A DNA stretch of 64,000 nt from Synechococcus sp. JA-3-3Ab (GCF_000013205.1 NC_007775.1:2104501-2168500); one strand, 5' to 3'; positions 28,709-39,629 are shown, counted from the stretch's first letter. Notes: generated by a model from the sequence alone, not told the origin. Numbers and translations: made by a program.

Positions 28709-29182
28709 TTAACGGGCGCTGCCCAACAGCTTCTCGGTGATCTGGGCGGCAATGGCATCCACTTGCTGCTGCAGTTGTTCGAGCGCCGTCTGCTTTTCCT
28801 GCTCGATTTGCCGCCGCGCCGCCTCCAGCTTAGCTTGGATCTCCGCCTGGGCCGCCGCCAGCTTCTCCGAACGGATACGGGCCGCAGCCGCTTCCGCCTC
28901 GGCGATCACCTGCTGCGCCTGGAGGCGGGCCTGGCCGATCTCAGCCTCGTACTGGCGGGTCAGGGCCATCGCCTTGTCCAGCCGCTCCTGGGCCTCCGCC
29001 TGGGTGGTGCGGATGTAGTCGTTGCGGCTGTCGATAACCCGAGTAACCGGCTCGTAGAAGAGGGAGTTGAGCACGGCCACCAGCAACAGAAATTGGACGG
29101 CAATGATGGGCAAGGTGGCGTCGAGATCGAAGAGGCCATTTTTCTCGGCAGCTTCAACGGCCAACAGGGTTGAACAGATCAT
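28709..29182 (-). CDS. atpF2: ATP synthase b' subunit
   Basis: ATG 29182 gives a 157-residue protein whose N-terminus ([19 protein letters not shown]) aligns with known b' proteins; a start at 29221 would add 13 residues without a better ribosome site. One membrane helix ([18 protein letters not shown]) is followed by a coiled-coil stalk. This diverged copy of b is a hallmark of cyanobacterial and plastid ATP synthases. Often named atpG in those organisms. Confidence 0.93.
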   Translation of the reverse strand: MICSTLLAVEAAEKNGLFDLDATLPIIAVQFLLLVAVLNSLFYEPVTRVIDSRNDYIRTTQAEAQERLDKAMALTRQYEAEIGQARLQAQQVIAEAEAAAARIRSEKLAAAQAEIQAKLEAARRQIEQEKQTALEQLQQQVDAIAAQITEKLLGSAR

Positions 29183-29276
29183 GGGGCCGCACCAACAGAA
29201 ACGGGATCCAACATCGAACAAGGCAGGGGGCGAACCGGCGCAACAGAGCTATTGATCCGGGCCGCCCCCAGAGACA

Positions 29277-29642
<366 letters not shown>

Positions 29643-29751
29643 TCAAGCCCTCGGCCCCAACAAACCTTACCAGAGAAGGGATCCCTTGCGACGACCTTTG
29701 AAGGAGAGGGGGCGTTGAACTGAGTAGAAGTCCCCACCTTCCCTCCGCAGG

Positions 29752-30504
29752 TCAATCGTGGTGATCCCCACCCCCATGACCTTCCAGCGCCTCTCCAATG
29801 TAAGCGGCCGAGAGGGTGGAGAAGATCAAAGCCTGAATGGCCCCCGTAAACAGAAATAGGATCATCACCGGCACCGGGATCAACAACGGCACCAGCAACA
29901 CCAACACCGCAATCACCAGCTCTTCTGCCAAGATGTTGCCGAACAGACGGAAACTCAGGGAGAGGGGCTTGGTGAAGTCTTCCAGGACGTTGATGGGCAA
30001 CAGAACTGGCGTGGGCTCGATGTACTTCTTAAAGTAAGACAGCCCTCGCTTGCTGATACCGGCCACGAAATACATGACGCTGGTGAGCAGCGCCAAGCCG
30101 GCGGTGGTGTTGATGTCGTTGGTGGGAGAGGCCAGCTCTCCTTCCGGCAGGGGAATCAACTTCCAGGGGAAGAGATTGCCCATCCAGTTGGAGACAAAAA
30201 TAAACAGGAACAAGGTGCCAACGTAGGGCACCCAGGGCCGGAAGTTTTTCTCACCAATCTGGGCACGGGCAATGCTTTGGACAAACTCCAGGGTGTACTC
30301 GATAAAGTTTTGCAGACCAGCGGGCTCCCGCTGCAGTTGACGAGTCCCCAACAGCACCACGGTCAAGATCAGGGCGATGGCAATCCAACTGGCAATCAAA
30401 ACTTGCCCGTGAACCGTAAATTTGCCCAGGTGCCAGTAAAGGTGATGACCAACCTCAAGTTCTGCTACCAGAGGAGGAGCGGAGAAGAACAGGTTCATGA
30501 GCAT
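29752..30504 (-). CDS. atpB: ATP synthase a subunit
   Basis: The 250-residue polytopic protein ends in a His/Gly/Asp tail. The essential arginine lies in [16 protein letters not shown], and [19 protein letters not shown] is the conserved final helix. It forms the proton half-channels against the c ring. ATG 30504 overlaps the atp1 stop as TGATG, implying coupled translation; ATG 30498 is an alternative two codons in. An open frame continues upstream inside atp1 and is a shadow. Confidence 0.96.
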   Translation of the reverse strand: MLMNLFFSAPPLVAELEVGHHLYWHLGKFTVHGQVLIASWIAIALILTVVLLGTRQLQREPAGLQNFIEYTLEFVQSIARAQIGEKNFRPWVPYVGTLFLFIFVSNWMGNLFPWKLIPLPEGELASPTNDINTTAGLALLTSVMYFVAGISKRGLSYFKKYIEPTPVLLPINVLEDFTKPLSLSFRLFGNILAEELVIAVLVLLVPLLIPVPVMILFLFTGAIQALIFSTLSAAYIGEALEGHGGGDHHD

Positions 30505-31055
30505 CACGCAGAAGAAGATAAACGGGTCAAGGTCTGAACAAGATAAATCAGCAGGGTGACCTTGTAGGTCATGAACCCCAAGAAAATGGGCAAAATCTGC
30601 AAAGACTTCACCTGGGTGGCCAGGACGATTAGCCCGACAAACAAAGCCAAACGCGTTACCCCCAGTCGGCTGCGACTTTTGCCCAGTTCCGCGACGCCGC
30701 GGCCCAGCATGCGCAGATAGACTACGCCGACGATTGCCCCCAGCAAATAATTGGCAGCCACCGCCGGCGAGTAAACCAAAGCCACCCCCACCGCAATGGC
30801 CAGGCTCACCCCCAAGGTGACCAGCACCAACCATAGCTGCAGTGCTTCATAGCTCCTGCCAGCCGTTGTCGCCTTCTCCCGCAAATCCGCTTTGCCCGGG
30901 GCAAGCGACGGCTGCAACGCACTCTGGCAGCCCAGACCCGCCTCCTGCTGTGGCGGAGGCGCCGCCTCCTCCAGGGGCGGCAAAGGCTTAGGCTTCCACG
31001 GGGTCGCCTTCCAACGGGCAGGACTGTGGGAGAGGAGTCGGGAAGAACGTGCCAT
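30504..31055 (-). CDS. atp1: ATP synthase subunit I (Atp1/UncI)
   Basis: The 183-residue protein has a Pro-rich soluble N-terminus of about 70 residues, longer than typical, and four membrane helices ([67 protein letters not shown]). Proteins of this family encoded first in atp operons assist c-ring assembly. It opens the leftward operon atp1-atpB-E-F2-F-H-A-G. Confidence 0.88.
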   Translation of the reverse strand: MARSSRLLSHSPARWKATPWKPKPLPPLEEAAPPPQQEAGLGCQSALQPSLAPGKADLREKATTAGRSYEALQLWLVLVTLGVSLAIAVGVALVYSPAVAANYLLGAIVGVVYLRMLGRGVAELGKSRSRLGVTRLALFVGLIVLATQVKSLQILPIFLGFMTYKVTLLIYLVQTLTRLSSSA

Positions 31056-31400
31056 GGGAATGAGGTCACCACCTCTGAGGATCTGGCCTTAACCCAAAAT
31101 AACACGACTAAGTAACAATACTTAACGAGTTGGGCGAGGCCAGGGCGGGATGGAACCTTGCAACTATCGCCTCGAAAGACGACTAGCCCTTCGACAGACG
31201 GAGATGTTCCTCTAAGAATTTACCACCTTCGTGGATCGGCAACGGCAAAAATGGAAAACTTTCTGAAAGACCGCGGATGTAAAGTTTTGCCTGGGGTGGC
31301 TGAGAAGCTGCAATCTTCTGTTACCTCCTGTTGTTTTGAGGTGGATCCCGCCGATTCTGTTGCTCTATATACTATGGGGCAGTGAGAAGAAAGGGCGAGG
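31056..31400. other. Divergent promoter region, atp operon and DUF3177 gene
   Basis: This 345-base region must hold promoters for both directions. A TATACT at 31368-31373 could be a -10 for the rightward gene, but no matching -35 is evident. AT-rich sequence at 31095-31125 is the likely atp promoter area. An open + frame (31158-31385) has no homology signs or ribosome site and is rejected. Confidence 0.5.
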
Positions 31401-31988
31401 ATGATCCCAGTGAGTTGGCTGGTCAAGGCGATCTGGGTGGACTACAGCTTGGCTGTAGCGCTGACGGTGGTGCTGCCGTTGGCTCTCCTAATTTGGGCCT
31501 TTGCGGTGGGGTTGCGTCCTCTGATTCAGCTCTTGATCGTCTACTGGCGGGTATCCAGCCTATTGGCGGTGACGGTGTATTTGATGATCGGCGGTCTGCC
31601 CATCAGTTTCTTGAGCGGGGCGATGGCGCGGCTGTTGATCCCAATGGGTCTGTGGTTCTGGCAGGATTGGAGCACTGCCCTTGAGCAGTCGAGAAGCTGG
31701 GCGGCGCGGGCTTTCTTGCTCTGGCGGTGGATCCTGACTGGCTATATGGGGGTCGGGTTCTTCTTTTCAGGAGCCTTTGTGCCCTGCGCCTTCCAGGCTT
31801 CTTTGTCGCTGCAGTGTCGAGCCTGGTTTGAGCCGCCGCTGGGCTTTCGGGAGATCTTCCATCCCAATGTACCCCCCGAGCTGCTCGGGAGCCTAGGGGC
31901 CTGGGGCTTGGTAGTTTACCTACTCTACAGCGTCTATTTCGTTTGGCGGCTGCGGCCCCCTACCGAGAAAAGGGAGTTGGCAGCATGA
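31401..31988 (+). CDS. DUF3177-like membrane protein
   Basis: The 195-residue protein has four or five hydrophobic segments (about 12-35, 40-75, 105-130, 165-185) and conserved-looking loops such as FHPNVPPELLG. Length and pattern fit DUF3177, a family I know only from cyanobacteria, with no established role. Its stop overlaps the next start as ATGA, so the two are coupled. Confidence 0.7.
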   Translation: MIPVSWLVKAIWVDYSLAVALTVVLPLALLIWAFAVGLRPLIQLLIVYWRVSSLLAVTVYLMIGGLPISFLSGAMARLLIPMGLWFWQDWSTALEQSRSWAARAFLLWRWILTGYMGVGFFFSGAFVPCAFQASLSLQCRAWFEPPLGFREIFHPNVPPELLGSLGAWGLVVYLLYSVYFVWRLRPPTEKRELAA

Positions 31989-32299
31989 GCGCCCTGCCCT
32001 GGCCGCTGGCTCTAGAGCGCTACAGCCAGGCCCACCCCCAGGAGGTGCTGCGGGTAGAGGTGGAAAGCGAGGGGGAAACGGATTTGGTGCTCATCTACCG
32101 CGGCTATAGCAGCTCCCTGCGCCGGCCCACTCCCCCCGATCCAGAGGTGCCGGTGATCCCTCCTCAGGCTCGCTTCTTACAGTTAGAGCGCCTTAGTGCC
32201 CCTTATCACCCTGAGCACTCCCAGGTTTTAGCTCTCTACCGCAGCTGGGAGGAGGTGAGGGCTTGGCTAATCCAAGAAGGGATCCCAGTAGCCGAGTAA
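31985..32299 (+). CDS. Small conserved-type hypothetical protein
   Basis: The 104-residue product starts at ATG 31985, overlapping the DUF3177 stop by four bases. It is soluble: a short strand pattern (EVLRVEVESEGETDLVLIYRGYSS), a proline-rich middle and a C-terminal helix (SWEEVRAWLIQEGIPVAE). I do not recognise the family. Translational coupling suggests a link with the membrane protein before it. It ends 13 bases from convergent gpmI. Confidence 0.7.
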   Translation: MSALPWPLALERYSQAHPQEVLRVEVESEGETDLVLIYRGYSSSLRRPTPPDPEVPVIPPQARFLQLERLSAPYHPEHSQVLALYRSWEEVRAWLIQEGIPVAE

Positions 32300-32312
32300 G
32301 GGAGGGCGGGTT

Positions 32313-33905
32313 TTAGCGCCCCACAGGCGCCGGCTGCCGCTGCAGGATGGTGTATTCTGCCGGCTGCAGAAGAGATTGCCCTGTCATCTCGGGGGGCTGA
32401 GGCAGGCCTAGGATCTCGAGCAGGGTGGGGCCGACATCGGCCAGGGTGCCGCCAGAGCGCAGCTTGACATCGCCACCGCGACCAGGGATCTTGCGCCTTT
32501 CCCCCTCCACCAGGATGCAGGGCACGGGGTTGTTGGTGTGGGCCGTCCAAGGGTTGCCCTGCTCGTCCCACATCAGCTCCGCATTGCCGTGATCCGCCAC
32601 GATTAAGGTGGTTCCCCCCACGTCCACCACCGCCGCCAGCAGACGGCCCAGGCAGCGATCCACCGTCTCCAGCGCCCGCACCGTGGCCTTGAAGTTGCCG
32701 GTGTGGCCCACCATGTCGGGGTTGGCGTAGTTGAGCACCACCAGGCTGTATTCGCGGCGGGCGATAGCTTCGATGGCTTTGTCGGTCACCTCCACCGCTG
32801 ACATCTCCGGCATTTGGTCGTAGGTGGCCACCAGCGGGCTTTGCACCAAGATGCGATCTTCGCCGGGAAAGGGCTGCTCAATGCCGCCGTTAAAAAAGTA
32901 GGTGACGTGGGCGTACTTTTCCGTCTCGGCAATGCGCAATTGCTTGAGGCCGGCCTCGCTCACCACTTGGCCCAGCAGGTGATCCAGGTTCTGCGGCTTA
33001 AAAAGCACCTGCACCGGCAAGGTCGGATCGTACTGGGTCATGGTGATGAAGGTGAGATCCGGAATCAGACGGCGCTGAAAACCGGAAAAGTCGGGACAGA
33101 CAAAAGCTTGGGTAAGCTGGCGGGCGCGATCCGGGCGGAAATTGAAGAAGATGACCGCATCTCCCGACTGCACCGCCCCCGGAGCCAAGCGAGTGGGGGG
33201 AATAAACTCGTCGGTAATATCCTGGGCGTAAAAGTCTTCCATCACCTCGGCGGCGCTGCGGCCACAGCCAGGGCCGTCTTCCGTCAGGATCTCGTAGGCC
33301 TTCTGGGTGCGCTCCCAACGGCGATCCCGATCCATGGCGTAGTAGCGGCCGCTCAGGGTGGCGATGACGCCGCTGCCCAGCCATTGCAGCTCTTTTTCCA
33401 GAGCGGCCAGAACCCTGGCTCCATCGCGGGGCAAGGTATCGCGGCCATCGGTGATGGCGTGGACATAGGCAGGGATCCCCGCCTGGGCTGCCAGCTTCAG
33501 CAAGCCGTAGAGATGGTCGATGTGGGAGTGAACCCCCCCCTCAGAGCAGAGGCCAATGAAATGAAAACGGCCCCCCTGCTCCTTGAGCCGATGACAAACC
33601 TCCACCAAGAGGGGCTCGTGAAAAAGGGATCCCGTCTCGATGGCGTCGCTGATACGCACCAACTCCTGCGGCACCACCCGCCCCGCCCCCAGGGTCAGGT
33701 GGCCCACTTCTGAGTTGCCCATTTGCCCTGACGGCAGGCCCACGGCTCGCCCCGAAGCTTGCAGCAGGGTATGGGGGTAGGTAGCCCATAGGCTGTCCAC
33801 GACAGGGGTTCGGGCGGCCAGCACCGCATTGCCCTCAGGGGCTTCGCGATAACCCCAGCCATCCAGGATTACCAGAACCACAGGTGCCACCGATTGTGCA
33901 TCCAT
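32313..33905 (-). CDS. gpmI: 2,3-bisphosphoglycerate-independent phosphoglycerate mutase
   Basis: The 530-residue enzyme interconverts 3- and 2-phosphoglycerate. The alkaline-phosphatase-type core starts VVLVILDGWGYRE, and the nucleophile Ser65 is in MGNSEVGHLTLGAG. HSHIDHLYGLL, DGRDTLP, YYAMDRDRRWERT and ADHGNAE with NPVPCILV are other metal-site or family motifs. Length and motifs are complete. Confidence 0.97.
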   Translation of the reverse strand: MDAQSVAPVVLVILDGWGYREAPEGNAVLAARTPVVDSLWATYPHTLLQASGRAVGLPSGQMGNSEVGHLTLGAGRVVPQELVRISDAIETGSLFHEPLLVEVCHRLKEQGGRFHFIGLCSEGGVHSHIDHLYGLLKLAAQAGIPAYVHAITDGRDTLPRDGARVLAALEKELQWLGSGVIATLSGRYYAMDRDRRWERTQKAYEILTEDGPGCGRSAAEVMEDFYAQDITDEFIPPTRLAPGAVQSGDAVIFFNFRPDRARQLTQAFVCPDFSGFQRRLIPDLTFITMTQYDPTLPVQVLFKPQNLDHLLGQVVSEAGLKQLRIAETEKYAHVTYFFNGGIEQPFPGEDRILVQSPLVATYDQMPEMSAVEVTDKAIEAIARREYSLVVLNYANPDMVGHTGNFKATVRALETVDRCLGRLLAAVVDVGGTTLIVADHGNAELMWDEQGNPWTAHTNNPVPCILVEGERRKIPGRGGDVKLRSGGTLADVGPTLLEILGLPQPPEMTGQSLLQPAEYTILQRQPAPVGR

Positions 33906-33970
33906 GAAATGGCCTCTCGTTTTTTAAGACATAATACCAGCCCAGGCAATACGATACCGAATCCTCCATT

Positions 33971-34001
33971 CCCTCTCAAGATTTCACCTTTCTTGTGAGG
34001 G
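33971..34001. terminator. Hairpin between ycf37-like gene and gpmI
   Basis: CCCTCTCAAGA (33971-33981) pairs with TCTTGTGAGGG (33991-34001) except for one T-T mismatch. No T-run follows on the minus strand, so it may be a terminator of the upstream leftward gene or a leader element of gpmI's promoter region. Confidence 0.35.
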
Positions 34002-34032
34002 GAAAAGAAGCAACTCCAATAGTCGGGATTGA

Positions 34033-34062
34033 GCAGCTACCGCCAATCGATAGGCGAGCTGC
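34033..34062. terminator. Second hairpin in the same gap
   Basis: GCAGCT (34033-34038) pairs with AGCTGC (34057-34062), with an inner GCC/GGC extension. It lies about 50 bases past the stop of the Ycf37-like gene on the minus strand. Confidence 0.35.
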
Positions 34063-34112
34063 CATAAGTATTTATACATATCTGCGCAGACATCTACCCA
34101 GATAAAACACGG

Positions 34113-34637
34113 TCAGCCGCGGGGGCTGGGCCGCAAACGTTTGCGCAGGGACTCGGCGCGGCGCTTGGCAATGGCATTCTTCGGATCCAGTTGCAGCACC
34201 GTCTCGTAGGCCTCGAGGCCAGGGCCGTAGAGATTTTTCTTCTCGTAGGCATGGGCCAGATTGTTCCAAGCGGTTACATAGCCGGGATCCGCTGCCACCG
34301 CGTCTTTGTAGTAGCGGATGGCCAAGTCGTATTGCCCCTGGCTGAAGTAGGCAAAGCCGAGGGCGTTGCAGACGGGGGGAATGTTCTCCCCAGCCACCTC
34401 TAGAGCTTTTTTAAGCTGGACGATAGCCTGGTCGTAGAGGCGCTTTTGCAGATAGACGCTGCCCAACTCGTAGTGCTCCTGCGGGGATCCCTTGCCTTTG
34501 CTCAGGCGGGGCTGGAGCTGCCGGATGACTCTTTCCTGGGCCCGTATCCGCAGCACCTCGCGCAGGACGAAGTAGCCCACCACGCTGAGGATACCGGCCA
34601 AAGCCACCAGGTACAGGAGGGGAGCGTTGACGCCCAT
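34113..34637 (-). CDS. ycf37: Ycf37-like TPR protein
   Basis: The 174-residue protein has an N-terminal membrane anchor (YLVALAGILSVVGYFVL) and three TPR units at about 54-87, 88-121 and 122-157 (EHYELGSVYLQKRLYDQAI, CNALGFAYFSQGQYDLAI, AWNNLAHAYEKKNLYGPGL). This architecture and length match Ycf37/PYG7, which assists photosystem I assembly. Assignment is from family resemblance. Confidence 0.8.
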   Translation of the reverse strand: MGVNAPLLYLVALAGILSVVGYFVLREVLRIRAQERVIRQLQPRLSKGKGSPQEHYELGSVYLQKRLYDQAIVQLKKALEVAGENIPPVCNALGFAYFSQGQYDLAIRYYKDAVAADPGYVTAWNNLAHAYEKKNLYGPGLEAYETVLQLDPKNAIAKRRAESLRKRLRPSPRG

Positions 34638-34679
34638 TTTGCCTATCCCGCTTGCCTCTTCAGATTTGCCTTGCCAGCG

Positions 34680-35180
34680 TTACGCCTGCAGGTGAGCCTC
34701 GATCAACCAAAGATCTTTGTCGATCTGGCGCGAGATCTCGGTAAACAGGTCGGCGGTATCGGCGTCCCCCAGTTCGGTACTGCGGTCGATGTTGCGGCGC
34801 ACCGAAGCGGCATACTGGCCGTAGCGGGCCGCCAAAGCCTGCAGGTGAGCCCGGCCGTCTTCAGCCGTCAGGTCGTACTCCGGCAAGGCTGAGGTTTGGG
34901 CGACGATGCGGGCCGTGCCGCGGGCAATGCCCCCCAAAGCTGTAACCCGCTCCGCCAGCATGTCCACGTAGTTCTCCAGAGTGCCGGCAAAGGTGTCGAA
35001 CATCTCGTGCAGGGCGATGAAGTTCATGCCTTTGACGTTCCAGTGGGCCTGCTTCACCTGAGTTTTCAAATCCAGCGTGTCCGCCAAGGACTGGTTGAGC
35101 AGCTCCACCAGTTGCGCGCGGGCCTCCGCCGGCAAGTCGATCTGGGTGGGGTAGAGACGGGTTTTTGCGGCGGTAACCAT
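34680..35180 (-). CDS. dps: Dps-family ferritin-like protein
   Basis: ATG 35180 is chosen because AGGAGG precedes it by seven bases; a longer frame to 35375 overlaps the mnmE end and lacks such a site. The 166-residue four-helix protein shows the Dps ferroxidase set His46, His58, Asp62, Asp73 and Glu77 (HWNVKG...HEMFD...DMLAERV). Dps dodecamers oxidise and store iron with H2O2 and some bind DNA. Expression would protect against peroxide during photosynthesis. Confidence 0.92.
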   Translation of the reverse strand: MVTAAKTRLYPTQIDLPAEARAQLVELLNQSLADTLDLKTQVKQAHWNVKGMNFIALHEMFDTFAGTLENYVDMLAERVTALGGIARGTARIVAQTSALPEYDLTAEDGRAHLQALAARYGQYAASVRRNIDRSTELGDADTADLFTEISRQIDKDLWLIEAHLQA

Positions 35181-35298
35181 AGCCAACCTCCTAAGTTGTG
35201 TTTCCATTATCTGGGATCCGCCTCGGCTCTGGGGCCTGCTGATTCCCGACTGAGTCCATACTAACACAAACTCGGAATGAGTATGAGTTAGCAAGCGC

Positions 35299-36678
35299 TT
35301 ACTTGCCGATGCAGAAGCGGCTGAAGATCTGATCCAGCACCGCTTCGGAGATCTCCTCGCCGGTGATTTGGCCAAGGGCGTGCAGGGCGCCGCGCAGGTC
35401 GATGGTCCAAAAATCGAGGGGGAGCTGCGCCTGCATAGCCTGAACGACTTGTTCCAGGCTGGCTTGGGCCTGGCGGAGGGCGGCGGCCTGGCGTTGGTTG
35501 AGGCTCACCTCCAGGTTGGGCTGGGGCCGCCCCTGAGTCACAAGCTGCTCCAAGGCCTCTTCCAGCTCCGGGATCCCTTGGCCTTGGGCGGCGACGGCGG
35601 GGACGCGGTAGGCGATCTCGGGCGGGAGGCGGATCTTGTCGGCGGGGGCGAGGTCGGTTTTGTTGATCACCAGGATGAGGGGGCGGTGGCGGATGGAGGC
35701 ATAGATAGCCGCATCAGCCTCCGTCCAGCCGGCCTGGGCGTCGATGACCAGCACCAGCACATCGGCGGTCTGGGCCAGCCGTTGGGAGCGCTCCACCCCT
35801 AGCCGTTCCACCGGATCGTCGGTGGCGCGAATGCCGGCGGTATCCAGGAGCTGGACGGGGATCCCTCTCACCACCAACTGGGACTCCACCACATCCCGAG
35901 TGGTGCCAGGTAGATCCGTGACAATAGCGCGATCCTGCCCCGACCAGGCGTTGAGCAGGCTGGACTTGCCCACATTGGGCCGCCCGACAATGGCCACTTT
36001 CACCCCAGTGCGCAGTAGTTGCCCCCGCTCGGCGGTGGCCAGCAGGGCCTGCATCTGAGCCTGAATGTCTTGCAGCCGGGCCTGCCAAGCGGGGACGTCC
36101 AGGGGGGGCAGATCCTCTTCAAAGTCGAGGCGGGCTTCGATCTCGGCCAATAAACCCAGCAGCTCCTGGCGCAGGGCGCGGATGGACTGCCCCAACTTGC
36201 CCTGCAGCCCCGCCAGGGCCATTTGGGCCGCCTGCGGGGAGCGGGCCGCCACCAGATCGGCCACGCTTTCGGCCTGGGTGAGGTCGATGCGGCCGTTCAA
36301 GAAAGCGCGCAGGCTGAACTCCCCCGGCTGCGCCAGCCGTGCCCCCTGGCGCAGGCACTGCTGCAGCGTGGCCTGAACCACCATGATGCCGCCGTGGCAG
36401 TGCAGCTCCACTACGTCCTCGCGGGTGTAGGAGCGGGGAGCCTGCATCCAGACGGCCAGGGCCTCGTCCAACCGCCGGCCCTTCTCGTCGTGGATCCAGC
36501 CGTAGAGGAGGCGATGGCTTTCCCAGACTGCGTTGCGGCGGGCGGGAGTAAAGATAGCCTGGGCAATGGCCAAAGCCCGCGAACCGGAGAGGCGTACAAT
36601 GCCAATGCTGCCCTGTTCGGGCACCACTGCCGTGGCAATGGCAGCAATGGTATCGGCCAGGGGCGCAGTCAGATCCAT
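35299..36678 (-). CDS. mnmE: tRNA modification GTPase MnmE
   Basis: The 459-residue protein has the N-terminal tetrahydrofolate-binding domain ([16 protein letters not shown]), the helical domain and an inserted G domain: GRPNVGKSS (about residue 230), [12 protein letters not shown] and NKTD. It ends with the diagnostic FCIGK, whose Cys is the conserved C-terminal residue. With MnmG it installs the C5 group on U34 of tRNAs. ATG 36678 was used; an in-frame TTG at 36687 is possible. Confidence 0.96.
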   Translation of the reverse strand: MDLTAPLADTIAAIATAVVPEQGSIGIVRLSGSRALAIAQAIFTPARRNAVWESHRLLYGWIHDEKGRRLDEALAVWMQAPRSYTREDVVELHCHGGIMVVQATLQQCLRQGARLAQPGEFSLRAFLNGRIDLTQAESVADLVAARSPQAAQMALAGLQGKLGQSIRALRQELLGLLAEIEARLDFEEDLPPLDVPAWQARLQDIQAQMQALLATAERGQLLRTGVKVAIVGRPNVGKSSLLNAWSGQDRAIVTDLPGTTRDVVESQLVVRGIPVQLLDTAGIRATDDPVERLGVERSQRLAQTADVLVLVIDAQAGWTEADAAIYASIRHRPLILVINKTDLAPADKIRLPPEIAYRVPAVAAQGQGIPELEEALEQLVTQGRPQPNLEVSLNQRQAAALRQAQASLEQVVQAMQAQLPLDFWTIDLRGALHALGQITGEEISEAVLDQIFSRFCIGK

Positions 36679-36867
36679 CCTCGACAAAGCCCGGCTTGAA
36701 TTGTCGCAACTGTTGGATTCCCCATCGGCTTTCCCCGATCCCCTGCAGAGGTCTCTTGCGCCTATTGGCGCGCCTCCCCGAAGTCGGAAAAAGCTATAAA
36801 AAGCCGTGCGACCCGGTGAAGGCCGGGGTAGCCTGACAGTGGCAACTCACGCTCGTCCCGGATACTT

Positions 36868-39468
36868 ATGAAGCCGTTACGCACGTTCAAGGTCACTCCC
36901 TACCTGCCGGCTGCTCTGGAAAGTCTGCGCTTGTTGGCCTATAACCTGCATTTTAGTTGGAACGTGGAAACCCGCAGCCTGTTTCGGCGCATGGATCCAG
37001 ATCTGTGGGATGCCTGTGGCCACAATCCGGTGGCTTTGTTGGGGCAGATTCGGCAGGAGCGGCTGGACGAGCTGGCGGAGGATCCTGGTTTTTTGGCCCA
37101 CCTGGAGCGGGCCAGCCAACAGCTCCAGAGCTACCTGCAGGAAGACACCTGGTATCGCAAGTATCGCTCGGCCCAAGCGGTGGAAGGGGAGTGCTACGCC
37201 TATTTTTCAGCCGAGTTTGGTCTGGCAGATTGTTTGCCCCTCTACTCAGGAGGCCTGGGGGTCTTGGCCGGGGATCACCTCAAGGCGGCCAGCGACCTGG
37301 GCCTGCCGCTGGTGGGGGTGGGCCTGCTCTACCAGAAGGGGTATTTTCGCCAGTACCTCAACCCCGACGGCTGGCAGCAGGAGCGCTATCCCGTTAACGA
37401 TTTTTTCAATATGCCCCTGGAGCTGCAAAGAGATGCGGAGGGCCGCGAGATTCGCATCGAGGTGGACTACCCCAAACGCAAGGTGTTTGCCCGCATTTGG
37501 AAGGCGATGGTGGGGCGGGTGCCCCTCTACCTGCTGGACACCAACATCGAGCCCAACAGCCAGTACGACCAGGACATCACCGATGAGCTGTACGGCGGCG
37601 ACCAGGATGTGCGCATCCACCAGGAGATCATGTTGGGGATCGGCGGCGTGCGGGCTTTGCGCGCCCTCGGCATCCATCCCACCGTCTACCACATGAACGA
37701 GGGGCACTCGGCTTTTTTGGCGGTGGAGCGCATCCGCCTGTTGATGGTGGAGCAGGGGTTGAGCTTTGAAGAAGCCTGGCAGGTGGCCAAGTCCAGCCAG
37801 ATGTTTACCACCCACACGCCGGTACCTGCCGGGATCGACCTGTTCCCGCCCGACAAAATCGACTACTACCTCGGCTTCTACTACAGCCAGATGGGCCTGA
37901 GCCGGGAGCGCTTTTTGGCCCTGGGCCGCGAAAACACCGGCGACTTTCAATCCCCCTTCAGCATGGCAGTGCTGGCCATCAACATGGCCTCGTTTGTCAA
38001 CGGCGTCAGCAAGCTGCACGGGTCGGTCTCGCGCAAGATGTTCAGCCGCCTCTGGCCCGAGATCCCGCTGGAAGAAGTGCCGATTACTTCCATCACCAAC
38101 GGGGTGCATGCCCGCACCTGGGTGGGGGAAGAGAACCAGGCCCTCTACGATCGCTACCTGGGGCCGGATTGGGCGGAGGCTCCCCCCTCGGATCCCCTGT
38201 GGCAGAAAGTGGATCGGATCCCGGATGGGGAGCTGTGGCGGGCCCACGAGCGCAGCCGCTCGCGCCTGATCAACTTCGTTCGCGAGCGCCTGGTGGAGCA
38301 ACTGCAAAAGCGGGCGGCCTCAGCGGTGGAAATTCAGTGGGCCTCTGAAGCCCTCAACCCGGAAGTGCTCACCATTGGCTTTGCCCGCCGCTTTGCCACC
38401 TACAAGCGGGCCACCCTCTTGTTTCACAACCTGGAACGGCTCAAAGCCTTGCTCAACCATCCCCAGTACCCGATGCAGTTTATCTTTGCCGGCAAGGCCC
38501 ACCCTCGCGACAACCCCGGCAAGGAGCTGATCCGGCAAATTGTGCAAGTGTCGCGCCAGCCGGAGTTTCGCCAGCGGCTGGTGTTTATCGAAGACTACGA
38601 CATGTACATCACCAGCCTGCTGGTAGCCGGGGTGGATGTGTGGCTAAACACCCCCCTGCGCCCCCGCGAGGCCAGCGGCACCAGTGGCATGAAGGCGGCG
38701 GCCAACGGCGGACAGAACCTGAGCATTTTGGATGGCTGGTGGGATGAGGCCGATTACTACCAGACCGGCTGGCCCATTGGCCGCGGCGAGGAATACGAGG
38801 ATCGCGCCTACCAAGACGAGGTGGAGTCCAACGCCCTCTACGACCTGCTGGAACAGGAGGTTGCCCCTCTGTTTTACCAGCGCGGTAGCGATGGCCTGCC
38901 CCACGCCTGGATTCGGCGCATGAAGCAGGCCATTCAGCTCAACTGCCCCCGCTTTAGCACCCAGCGCATGGTACTGGAGTATGCCGAGCGGGCCTACATT
39001 CCCCTCAGCAACTACTTCGACCGCATGCGCCGCGATAACTTCGAGTCGGCTCGCCAGTTTACCCGCTGGCGCAGCCATCTGCAGGAGAACTGGTACAACA
39101 TTCGGGTTGTCAATGTCCAGGTCGAACCCCCCAAGAAAGCTTCCGCCGCCGGCCTCCCCTCGGCGCAAAACGACCAAGTGGTGATGGCCCGCGATCCCCT
39201 CACGGTGACCGTTGAGGTGCGGCTGGGATCCCTGCAACCCCAGGATGTCATCGTCCAGGCCTACCAGGGGCCGGTGGACGACAACGGCCAGATCCGGAAC
39301 GGCCAAGCAACCCCCCTGCGCTACGTGGAGACGGTGGAGGATCGGGCCATCTTCTCCGGCCAGATTCGCTACGAGGCCAGCGGCTTGCAGGGGCTGGCCA
39401 TCCGCCTGCTGCCCTTTCATCCTGACATGCACGATCCCTATGAGCTGCGGCTGATGCTCTGGGCCTAG
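36868..39468 (+). CDS. glgP: Alpha-glucan phosphorylase (DUF3417 type)
   Basis: The 866-residue enzyme belongs to the phosphorylase branch with an N-terminal DUF3417 domain (ALESLRLLAYNLHFSWN near residue 17). The PLP lysine is Lys609 in GTSGMKAA. GGLGVLAGDHLKAASDLGLPLVGVGLLY and FARRFATYKRATL are other family motifs. It phosphorolyses alpha-1,4-glucans such as glycogen to glucose-1-phosphate. The start ATG follows a GC-rich leader. No glycogen-synthesis gene is adjacent. Confidence 0.93.
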   Translation: MKPLRTFKVTPYLPAALESLRLLAYNLHFSWNVETRSLFRRMDPDLWDACGHNPVALLGQIRQERLDELAEDPGFLAHLERASQQLQSYLQEDTWYRKYRSAQAVEGECYAYFSAEFGLADCLPLYSGGLGVLAGDHLKAASDLGLPLVGVGLLYQKGYFRQYLNPDGWQQERYPVNDFFNMPLELQRDAEGREIRIEVDYPKRKVFARIWKAMVGRVPLYLLDTNIEPNSQYDQDITDELYGGDQDVRIHQEIMLGIGGVRALRALGIHPTVYHMNEGHSAFLAVERIRLLMVEQGLSFEEAWQVAKSSQMFTTHTPVPAGIDLFPPDKIDYYLGFYYSQMGLSRERFLALGRENTGDFQSPFSMAVLAINMASFVNGVSKLHGSVSRKMFSRLWPEIPLEEVPITSITNGVHARTWVGEENQALYDRYLGPDWAEAPPSDPLWQKVDRIPDGELWRAHERSRSRLINFVRERLVEQLQKRAASAVEIQWASEALNPEVLTIGFARRFATYKRATLLFHNLERLKALLNHPQYPMQFIFAGKAHPRDNPGKELIRQIVQVSRQPEFRQRLVFIEDYDMYITSLLVAGVDVWLNTPLRPREASGTSGMKAAANGGQNLSILDGWWDEADYYQTGWPIGRGEEYEDRAYQDEVESNALYDLLEQEVAPLFYQRGSDGLPHAWIRRMKQAIQLNCPRFSTQRMVLEYAERAYIPLSNYFDRMRRDNFESARQFTRWRSHLQENWYNIRVVNVQVEPPKKASAAGLPSAQNDQVVMARDPLTVTVEVRLGSLQPQDVIVQAYQGPVDDNGQIRNGQATPLRYVETVEDRAIFSGQIRYEASGLQGLAIRLLPFHPDMHDPYELRLMLWA

Positions 39469-39629
39469 AATGTCCGTTCCACCCAAAAGGGAGAAGGAAG
39501 GGGAACAGCAGGGATCCCCTTCCTATGCGGATCCAGCCTGAACAAGAGAGACTCCCCAAATTCGTGCGGATGGGTGTTTCTCGCTGCCCAATCAGGCAGA
39601 ATCAGAGAAACCAGCTCCGGGTTGATGCC

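Noticed and set aside
31158-31385. 75-residue open frame upstream of the DUF3177 gene
   Set aside because: No ribosome site or conserved pattern; it lies where promoters of two divergent genes are expected.
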